DNA of 13,303 nucleotides from Phycisphaerae bacterium (GTDB lineage: Bacteria; Planctomycetota; Phycisphaerae; UBA1845; UTPLA1), in the NCBI GenBank assembly GCA_029259995.1, contig JAJDEC010000388.1, positions 1-13,303 on the forward strand, given 5' to 3'. The notes below the pieces were generated by a model. The model had not been told where the DNA came from. It ran no database searches and saw nothing but the letters and a program-made list of their open reading frames with translations. Below, piece after piece: positions 7,680 through 13,303 of the stretch (within the stretch, counting starts at the first letter, position 1; each line of letters begins with the position of its first letter). A program made the translations under genes and the position numbers.

Positions 7680-10600
7680 ATGAAACGTTGGCGATCCATC
7701 CTGATGTTCGGCGTGACGCTGCTGGTCCTGGCGGCGGTATTCGTGACGTGGCGTGTGTGGCCGCAACGGCACGTGCATGTGACGGATTCGCGGAACATTC
7801 GCACGCCCGAGGCGGATGCACAGGTTCGCGACGTTCTTTGGGACGTGCCGGCGCCGCGGGATGAGATCCTGCGGCTGACGGACGACTCGACGGATTTCGC
7901 GATGGATGCGAATGAGCGGCGGCTTGTATTCGTGCGCGGCGAGGGGGCGTCGGCGGATATCCTGCAGCGCGAGCGAAGCGGCGACTCGTGGAGCGCGGCG
8001 CAGTCGATCGAGACGATCAATTCGGTGGATGCGGAACTGGACGTTTCAATATCTCCGGAAGGGGATGCGATCGTGTTCTCGAGCGATCGGCCCGGGGCGG
8101 TCGGCGGGTACGATTTATACATCAGTCGTTATTCAGGCGGCGCGTGGGGAGCGCCGGCGGCGATCGCGAATGCGAATTCGGCATTTGATGAGTTGGGATC
8201 GGCCGTGATGGCGCACGGCACGCGGCTGGTGTTCGCCTCGAATCGACCTTGGGCGTCAGCGGAGCGGGCGATGGACGATGCGTTGACGGAGACGGCGAGT
8301 GAAACGTCTGCGGCGGCGGACTTTGATCTCTACGAGATCGACTTGATCGCGGATGCGCCGGCCGAGTCGATTGCCGCGGCGAATTCGACGGGGGATGAGC
8401 TGGACGCGGCCGTGAGTCCGGCGGGAGACTTTCTTTACTTCGCATCCAATCGACGCGCCGGTGCGGGCGGCTTCGATTTGTATCGACTTCGTGTCATGCC
8501 GGACGGATTCGGCGTGCTCGATCATCTGGACGGGACGATCAACACAACGGGGGATGAGACGGGCCCCGTGTTGGGGCTTTCCGGATTTCGGCTGACGTAT
8601 CGATCGGCCCCGGAGTCGGACGAAGCGCCGAGGCTATTGCAATCGACGTCGCGGGAAGTCTATCGCGATGTGACGTTTGAACGGGGCACAATCGACTGGG
8701 CCGGGCTGTTGCAGCAGATCGCGCCGAATCTCCTGTGGGCGTTGCTGGCGTTGATCTTGACGCTGTTGTTTCTTGCGATGATGCGGGACTTTCGCGATCG
8801 CAAGATCGGCCTGATGGCGCGTTGCCTGCTCGCATCGCTCCTGGCGCATCTCGTGATGATGCTGCTGTTCAATGTTCTCAAGGTTTCCACGGAGATTGCG
8901 TCGGCGATCGGCGGTCGGGATCGAATTCGCATTGCATTGACGAGCGAGGCGTCTGCGGGGGAGATTGGCGAGCAGATTCGTGGAGAGTTCGTCAACGTCG
9001 AAACGGTGGCGGCCGATGTTGCCGATGCCGAACGGCCGGCACTGGAAATGCAGGCGATTGAAACGCAGACGAATGTTGAGCTTTCGCCGCGAGCCACGGA
9101 ATCGCTGACGGAGGCGCCCTCGGATACGGCACTGACAAGCGTGGATGCGCAGGACTCGAAGAGCGAGCCGGCGATGGCAGATGTTTCGCTGGCGAGCGAG
9201 TTGCCGGAATTGGCGCAATCGATGACGCCAACGTCGTTCGACGACGTGGCGCTGCCTCAACCTGCGCTGGCGGAGTCACGAACGGAGTCGCCCATTCCGG
9301 CCGGCGTCGCGCTGGTTGGCGAAACGGCATTGGAATCCGCGAGCGCGCCGATGCAGCAGCCGACGACACAACCCGCGGGCGCGATGTCAATCGATGTGGG
9401 CGTCGCGGCGAACGTGGATGTGCATTCGGAGGGGAAGCGATTTGCGGGGGCGATCGACGCCGCGGACGCGGCAGCGAGTACGCGTGCCGCCGACGCGATC
9501 GTCGCGATGGCCCCGCACCCGGATCTGTCGTCGGCGTCAATCGCCGTTGAAGTCGCGCTTCCCGGCGAATCGACGAATGCGCCGTCAGGCGACGCCGAAT
9601 CAGGCGTTCGGATTGCGGGCGTAGATGTCATTGATCCGGCGCACGCGGCGTTGTCGATGCCGATCGTCGTCGAAGGCGGGACACTTGTCGAAATGCCAGT
9701 CGCCGGTGCGGGGGCTGTGACGGACGAAGCGCCGATATCGATCGCGCACGTTAGCCGTGATGCCGATTCGGACGGCATTCACATGCCGGGGATGGAGACG
9801 GATGACGCGGCGTCGTCGGACGAACCTGTCATGGGCATCGAAGTCGCGATCGCATTGCCGGGGAAGGTCGACGTGGAATCGTCCGACTCTGCGCTCGGGA
9901 ATCCAACAAGGGAATCGTTCGCCGTTACGCTTCCAGATGATCCGGCGTTGACGAGTGGTCTTCCTTCCGCGAATGAAGCGCTGGCGGAGTCGCAGAGGGG
10001 TTCCACGACGTTGGCGACGCTTGCGCCCGACTCGGACACGGCTTGGGTGACTGTTGATTCGACTCGTTCAACAGGCGACGCCGTCGCATCGGATTCGGAG
10101 GCGTCGCCGATTGCCGATGGCGGCAGCATTGGCGACGGTTCAGATGTGCCGATCGTGCAGATTGCATTGGGTGTCGGAATACCGGTTGCGCCGCCGAAAC
10201 GACCGACGGGGATTCGTCGCGGCGCGATTGGTCGCATCGTGGGAACCGTCGAGGACGCGGAAACGGGGATCGGGCTTGGCGAGGCCCGGATCTTGCTGGC
10301 GATGCCGAATGACAGGTCGATTGCCGTCGAGGCCGATGCGTTCGGAAGCTACGAGATTCAGGTGCCGGAAGTACCGGATCACTTTGCGCTGTCGGCTTCC
10401 CGGGGTGGCTATGTTCCGGAGTCTCGAAATATCGAGGCGAAGCGCGTTCGTGGAAGGACGATCACAGTCAATTTTGCTTTGTCGCGTCAGACGGAGCTTG
10501 TGATAGCACTGGAAGAAGAACCGGACGTGCATCATTTGGGAAATGATCGGTTTGAAGGTCGAATCAACAGCCAGTTTCAAAAGCAGACGGAAGGCCGGAC

Positions 10601-10898
10601 GCATCGCGCGAGATTCGAAGTCACTCGGGATCAACTGCCGCCCAACTTCTCGCGGGCGGAAGTCGTCTTCATGGTCAAGGGCGTTCAATGTCCGCATCAG
10701 GTGCGGATCAACGGTCGGCTGGTCCGGGAGCGATTAGCGGACTCGCCCCGGGACGGCAGCTTCGGAGAATACCGGTCCTCGTTCGATCCGGGATGGTTGC
10801 TCGAAGGCGAGAACCAGTTCCGAATCCGTGCGCGATCGTGCGGCGGCGATCTGGATGACTTCGAATTCGTCAACGTCCAGATTCGTCTGTTGCCCTAG
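7680..10898 (+). CDS. TolB-like PD40 beta-propeller fused to a TonB/TolA-like transmembrane transducer with CarboxypepD_reg-like C-terminus
   Basis: A 1072-aa envelope protein. Seen in order: short basic N-terminus (MKRWR); helix at about 8-27; a periplasmic PD40/WD40-like propeller (about 55-320) with blades such as ELDVSISPEGDAIVFSSDRP and GGYDLY or GGFDLY, and at least three N-S-x-x-D-E-L blade starts; helix at about 351-371; a basic turn RDFRDRKIG; a third helix at about 377-400 with S386-L-L-A-H390; an Ala/Ser/Asp-rich region (about 401-840) with repeated V-x-[VI]-A-[LI]-x-[LV]-P-type motifs; a carboxypeptidase-regulatory-like beta domain (about 851-930); and a jelly-roll-like end (about 965-1072) with C1004 and C1054 able to pair. 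Known: S-x-x-x-H in a membrane helix is the hallmark by which TonB and TolA couple to ExbB/TolQ, and PD40 propellers form TolB. Inferred: this protein combines both roles. No TonB or TolA C-terminal domain is recognisable. The start has no clear Shine-Dalgarno sequence but gives a good membrane anchor. Confidence 0.85.
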   Translation: MKRWRSILMFGVTLLVLAAVFVTWRVWPQRHVHVTDSRNIRTPEADAQVRDVLWDVPAPRDEILRLTDDSTDFAMDANERRLVFVRGEGASADILQRERSGDSWSAAQSIETINSVDAELDVSISPEGDAIVFSSDRPGAVGGYDLYISRYSGGAWGAPAAIANANSAFDELGSAVMAHGTRLVFASNRPWASAERAMDDALTETASETSAAADFDLYEIDLIADAPAESIAAANSTGDELDAAVSPAGDFLYFASNRRAGAGGFDLYRLRVMPDGFGVLDHLDGTINTTGDETGPVLGLSGFRLTYRSAPESDEAPRLLQSTSREVYRDVTFERGTIDWAGLLQQIAPNLLWALLALILTLLFLAMMRDFRDRKIGLMARCLLASLLAHLVMMLLFNVLKVSTEIASAIGGRDRIRIALTSEASAGEIGEQIRGEFVNVETVAADVADAERPALEMQAIETQTNVELSPRATESLTEAPSDTALTSVDAQDSKSEPAMADVSLASELPELAQSMTPTSFDDVALPQPALAESRTESPIPAGVALVGETALESASAPMQQPTTQPAGAMSIDVGVAANVDVHSEGKRFAGAIDAADAAASTRAADAIVAMAPHPDLSSASIAVEVALPGESTNAPSGDAESGVRIAGVDVIDPAHAALSMPIVVEGGTLVEMPVAGAGAVTDEAPISIAHVSRDADSDGIHMPGMETDDAASSDEPVMGIEVAIALPGKVDVESSDSALGNPTRESFAVTLPDDPALTSGLPSANEALAESQRGSTTLATLAPDSDTAWVTVDSTRSTGDAVASDSEASPIADGGSIGDGSDVPIVQIALGVGIPVAPPKRPTGIRRGAIGRIVGTVEDAETGIGLGEARILLAMPNDRSIAVEADAFGSYEIQVPEVPDHFALSASRGGYVPESRNIEAKRVRGRTITVNFALSRQTELVIALEEEPDVHHLGNDRFEGRINSQFQKQTEGRTHRARFEVTRDQLPPNFSRAEVVFMVKGVQCPHQVRINGRLVRERLADSPRDGSFGEYRSSFDPGWLLEGENQFRIRARSCGGDLDDFEFVNVQIRLLP

Positions 10899-11005
10899 GA
10901 CCCATATCAGCGATCGCCATCGCGACACTCTCTCTCAACGCCATCGCATATCGGATGAACGCGCGCCGGTCGAAACTCACACGGCTCGGCGGCCGGTATT
11001 GTCAT

Positions 11006-11050
11006 GCGGCTCCCCGGCGGAATCGTAGGTTTTAGGATCGGGGAGACCGC
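11006..11050 (+). promoter_or_regulatory. Long imperfect hairpin in the astacin leader
   Basis: GCGG-CTCCCCG (11006-11016) can pair with CGGGGAG-A-CCGC (11039-11050), leaving one bulged base and a loop of 22 nt. The pairing is GC-rich. It could terminate the upstream transcript or act as a 5' regulatory element. It matches no riboswitch class I can name. Confidence 0.35.
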
Positions 11051-11083
11051 TAGCGTGCGCTTTGGACGCCGCCGCCGGGGATG

Positions 11084-11099
11084 CACCCATTCGTGGGTG
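11084..11099 (+). promoter_or_regulatory. UUCG-tetraloop hairpin upstream of the astacin start
   Basis: CACCCA (11084-11089) and TGGGTG (11094-11099) pair perfectly around TTCG, 29 nt before ATG 11129. It lies inside the open-frame extension that begins at ATG 11081, which is further reason to treat 11081 as upstream of the true start. Confidence 0.35.
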
Positions 11100-11128
11100 A
11101 TGGTTCGATCAGGACGGGGGCGTTCACC

Positions 11129-13087
11129 ATGCGCAATCGAGCGAGTGGTTTGTTTGACAGTCGTATCTTCGCTTCGGCGATTGTCGTTGTGTCGCTGTGG
11201 TGCAGTGCCGCGACGGCGTCGGAGCCGAATCAACATCACTTTCCGTTCGAGACGTTCCAGCCCGGTGTCGGCGCAATCGTGCTGACCTACGAAGGCGACG
11301 AACTTTTCAACTACTACACGGATTCGGACGGATTTACCGTCGTGCAGCGCAAGGGCCGCTATTTCTATGCGCAGCTCGACAAGAACGGTCGATTGACGCC
11401 GACGACGAAACTCGTGGGTGACATCGATACTTACGACGTGGATCTGACGCCGGGCATCCTGCCGAGTGCGACGAAGATCGCGTCGCTGCGAAGTGTGGCG
11501 ATGGATTCCGTTCGTGGGTTTGCGATGCCGGCGGCGGAGGATATTCCCGACGACTCGACGCTCCTCGAAGGCTGCATCATGGTGAAGAACCATCAGTTGC
11601 CGTCGGGTGACGCGGGCGGGAGCGGAGATCCGCAGGACGGTACACACGCCACGTCGGGTCACTGGCCGAATGGAATCGTTCCGTACACGTTCGACGGCAG
11701 CGTCAACACGACGAATCAGCAGCTGATGCGGGATGCGATGGACGCCTGGGAGGCGATTGCGGATGTACAGTTCGTTCCGCGAACGGCAGAGTCCGACTAC
11801 GTCGAAGTGATCAGCAGCAGCGGCAACTGGTCGTACGTGGGCGTCGTCGGCGGCAAGCAGCAGCTTTCCATCTACAACTGGTCGTATCAGTTCATCATCA
11901 TGCACGAACTGGCGCATGCGCTGGGCGTCTGGCACGAGCAGTCGCGACCGGATCGCGATACCTATGTTGATATCGAGTCGGCAAACATCACGTCGGGCAA
12001 GGAGCACAACTTCGACAAGTACCCGACGGCCGGAACGGACGGAACGTATGACTTCGATTCGATCATGCATTACGGACAGTGCGCGTTCTCGAATTGCGCC
12101 TGTTCGTCGTCGTGTCGGACGATTACGGTTCTGTCGCCGAACCAGTCATGGCAGAACTCGATCGGTCAGCGAAGCCATTTGAGCACGGGCGATGCTGACA
12201 ACATGCAGGCGATCTACGGATCGTCGGCGCCCAGCGGCGTGTCCGTCATGACGACGCCAATGGCGAGCGGGGACTTGATCGGCAGCGCGAGCTTCAAGTT
12301 CGTCTGGTCCGCGGGAAGTGGCGTGACGCAATATCAACTGCTCGTGGGAACGTCGGCGGGAGCCAGCGACATCGCGTCATACTCGGGGCCGGCGAAGAAT
12401 CGAACCGTCAGCGGATTGCCGACGGACGGTAGTACGATTTTCGTGACGCTCAAGTCGGAGATCAGCAGCACGTGGTACACAAAGCAGTACACGTATGGTT
12501 ACGGCATCGATATCTGCCCCGGTCACGATGATGACGCCGATGCGGACGGCGACGGCGTGCCGGACGGATGCGACGCCTGCCCGGGTGAAAACGACGCCCT
12601 GGACACGGACGGCGATGCGACGCCGGATTGCCTGGATGAATGCCCGAACGACGCAAACAAAATTGAAGCCGGAGATTGCGGATGCGGCAAAGTCGAAGTC
12701 GATTCGGACGACGACGGTGTGTCCGATTGTGCCGACGAATGTCCGAACAACCCGCTCAAGACAAAAGAGGGCGTCTGCGGCGGTGACGGCTCGGACGTCG
12801 ATAGCGACGGCGACGCAACGCCGGACTGCAACGACGAGTGCCCGAATGATCCGAACAAGATCAATCCCGGCATCTGCGGATGTGGTGCGCGGGTTCGAGA
12901 CTTTGACGGCGACGGCGATTTCGAGTGCGACGACGGGTCGGGGGTACCGATCAATCTGGGCGGCAACGATCGCGAAGTGACGCCGACGGTCAACGTGAGT
13001 GTCTGTGGCATGGGCGCGGCTGCGCCGCTGATGGCGGGGCTGTTGACGCTGATAAGCGCGCGACGACGACGTCGGGCACGCAAGTAG
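11129..13087 (+). CDS. Secreted astacin-family (M12A) zinc metalloprotease with type 3 calcium-binding repeats and a C-terminal sorting tail
   Basis: An extracellular or surface-held zinc endopeptidase of 652 aa, counted from ATG 11129. This start puts a signal peptide first (MRNRASG, core IFASAIVVVSLW, cleavage near ATAS about residue 31); an in-frame ATG at 11081 would add 16 residues before it. Residues about 35-120 form a propeptide-like region (DGFTVVQRKGRYFYAQLDKNG) like that in M6-type proteases. The catalytic domain (about 170-362) has H259-E-L-A-H263-x5-H269-E-x-x-R-P-D-R, the full astacin signature, and a Met-turn S311-I-M313-H-Y315-G with the astacin tyrosine. A Cys cluster follows at 318-329. 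Residues about 365-460 look like a beta-sandwich. Residues 463-604 are Asp/Cys-rich thrombospondin type 3 repeats that should bind calcium. The end is C626-G, a hydrophobic segment and RRRRRARK, a GC_trans_RRR/MYXO-CTERM-like tail. It appears to be transcribed alone, with its own terminator. Confidence 0.93.
   Translation: MRNRASGLFDSRIFASAIVVVSLWCSAATASEPNQHHFPFETFQPGVGAIVLTYEGDELFNYYTDSDGFTVVQRKGRYFYAQLDKNGRLTPTTKLVGDIDTYDVDLTPGILPSATKIASLRSVAMDSVRGFAMPAAEDIPDDSTLLEGCIMVKNHQLPSGDAGGSGDPQDGTHATSGHWPNGIVPYTFDGSVNTTNQQLMRDAMDAWEAIADVQFVPRTAESDYVEVISSSGNWSYVGVVGGKQQLSIYNWSYQFIIMHELAHALGVWHEQSRPDRDTYVDIESANITSGKEHNFDKYPTAGTDGTYDFDSIMHYGQCAFSNCACSSSCRTITVLSPNQSWQNSIGQRSHLSTGDADNMQAIYGSSAPSGVSVMTTPMASGDLIGSASFKFVWSAGSGVTQYQLLVGTSAGASDIASYSGPAKNRTVSGLPTDGSTIFVTLKSEISSTWYTKQYTYGYGIDICPGHDDDADADGDGVPDGCDACPGENDALDTDGDATPDCLDECPNDANKIEAGDCGCGKVEVDSDDDGVSDCADECPNNPLKTKEGVCGGDGSDVDSDGDATPDCNDECPNDPNKINPGICGCGARVRDFDGDGDFECDDGSGVPINLGGNDREVTPTVNVSVCGMGAAAPLMAGLLTLISARRRRRARK
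12515..12935 (+). repeat. Thrombospondin type 3-like Asp/Cys repeats in the astacin protein
   Basis: Repeated DxDxDGxxDxxDxCP-type units, for example DADGDGVPDGCDACP, DTDGDATPDCLDECP and DSDDDGVSDCADECP. Two 28-residue copies (nt 12608-12691 and 12806-12889) are identical at 22 of 28 positions and 198 nt apart, with a more diverged unit between them. Such repeats bind calcium and form rigid, disulfide-linked linkers on secreted proteins. Confidence 0.85.
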
Positions 13088-13117
13088 ATTTCATTCAGAG
13101 CGCGTGGAATTTCGCCT

Positions 13118-13150
13118 GATCCCGGCGTCGACGCCTACGACGCCGGGATC
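13118..13150 (+). terminator. Rho-independent-like terminator after the astacin gene
   Basis: Arms GATCCCGGCGTCG (13118-13130) and CGACGCCGGGATC (13138-13150) form a perfect 13-bp stem around a 7-nt loop, followed by GTTTCGTTTG. It starts 30 nt after the stop codon. GC-rich stem plus T-rich tail fits intrinsic termination. Confidence 0.8.
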
Positions 13151-13220
13151 GTTTCGTTTGCGAATCGTCGCGCCGAACGCACAGTGCGTCGCGCTGGTGC
13201 CAGCTATTTCGCGGGGTGCC

Positions 13221-13303
13221 ATGCTCCCCCTTCAAGGGGAGCACGTTGCGCGTGCGAATCGGCTCTGGGTGGTCATTGTCTTCATGATCGCGAGTATGGC
13301 CTC
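13221..13303 (+). CDS. Possible N-terminus of a gene cut by the window edge
   Basis: From ATG 13221 a frame stays open to the window end. It encodes a short basic/polar stretch followed by a hydrophobic run (LWVVIVFMIASMA), which would suit a signal peptide or membrane anchor. There is no clear Shine-Dalgarno sequence and the first codons overlap the inverted repeat, so the real start may be further in (ATG 13284 or 13296) or the frame may not be a gene. Confidence 0.25.
   Translation, partial: MLPLQGEHVARANRLWVVIVFMIASMA
13222..13243. repeat. Perfect inverted repeat near the right edge
   Basis: TGCTCCCC (13222-13229) and GGGGAGCA (13236-13243) flank CTTCAA. It could be a second terminator, facing either strand, or one copy of a dispersed intergenic palindrome. 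GGTGCCA-like words occur twice just upstream (near 13196 and 13215). Confidence 0.5.

Larger units (their letters stand above)
10899..11128. other. Leader and intergenic region before the astacin gene
   Basis: No gene is evident in these 230 bases. There is no hairpin with a U-tract that would clearly end the previous transcript. Two potential RNA structures (11006-11050 and 11084-11099) lie close to the astacin start and are listed separately. Confidence 0.5.

Noticed and set aside
10230..10480. A TonB-dependent receptor, because of the CarboxypepD_reg-like domain
   Set aside because: No plug domain or outer-membrane beta-barrel follows; the protein ends in a small soluble domain.
11081..11128. 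Start of the astacin protein at ATG 11081
   Set aside because: It would place 16 polar residues before the signal peptide; ATG 11129 gives a regular signal peptide.
10907..12070. Minus-strand open frame of 387 codons
   Set aside because: It is antisense to the astacin catalytic domain, whose zinc motif and Met-turn fix the true frame.
12515..12935. EF-hand calcium-binding domain or dockerin
   Set aside because: The regular Cys between Asp-rich loops (D-x-D-x-D-G-x-x-D-x-x-D-x-C-P) fits thrombospondin type 3 repeats better than EF-hand or dockerin pairs.
1..13303. CRISPR array, insertion sequence, integrase, phage or tRNA genes
   Set aside because: No regularly spaced short direct repeats, transposase motifs, terminal repeats or cloverleaf folds were found; the inverted repeats seen are single hairpins.

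Overview
The window looks like part of a Planctomycetota chromosome. Evidence: GC-rich codon use dominated by gcg/tcg/gat, a BlaR1-type M56 peptidase of planctomycete style, a very long TPR protein beside a TolQ/ExbD pair, and an astacin protease with thrombospondin type 3 repeats and a Cys-Gly / transmembrane / Arg-cluster tail. The assignment below phylum level is not supported. Every gene I can support is on the + strand.

Region 1 (1-2637). After a short open stretch ending in TAG at 67-69 comes an M56 (BlaR1-like) membrane metallopeptidase. Its catalytic part is intact (HELAH, E-x-x-C-D), but the N-terminal membrane helices normal for the family are absent and its 5' end is unclear. The C-terminal half is an unusual extracytoplasmic module: a coiled coil, a tandemly duplicated 50-residue unit and a long final coiled coil. 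A perfect 14-bp hairpin follows it, then a roughly 400-bp gap that I read as the promoter region of the next operon.

Region 2 (3048-10898). This is the most interesting part. Four co-directional genes form what looks like a divergent Tol/Exb-type energised envelope system: (a) a 1047-aa exported TPR protein, in the position that the small CpoB/YbgF protein holds in tol-pal loci; (b) a TolQ/ExbB-type proton channel; (c) an ExbD/TolR protein, 2 nt downstream; (d) a 1072-aa protein that joins a TolB-like PD40 beta-propeller to a membrane helix carrying the S-x-x-x-H motif of TonB/TolA. That helix is followed by a long Ala/Ser/Asp-rich periplasmic stretch and a C-terminal carboxypeptidase-regulatory-like plus jelly-roll-like region. 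My inference is that proton flow through (b)/(c) drives (d), which would combine the TolA/TonB and TolB roles in one chain, while (a) acts as a periplasmic scaffold. Two tandem hairpins lie between (c) and (d).

Region 3 (10899-13150). A 230-bp leader with two potential RNA hairpins precedes a secreted astacin-family (M12A) zinc protease. It has a signal peptide, an N-terminal propeptide-like region, the catalytic domain, a probable beta-sandwich, Asp-rich calcium-binding type 3 repeats and a GC_trans_RRR/MYXO-CTERM-like sorting tail. A strong terminator hairpin follows.

Region 4 (13151-13303) is mostly non-coding. It has another perfect inverted repeat and possibly the first codons of a gene that runs off the window. 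No tRNA, rRNA, CRISPR array, insertion sequence or integrase was seen.
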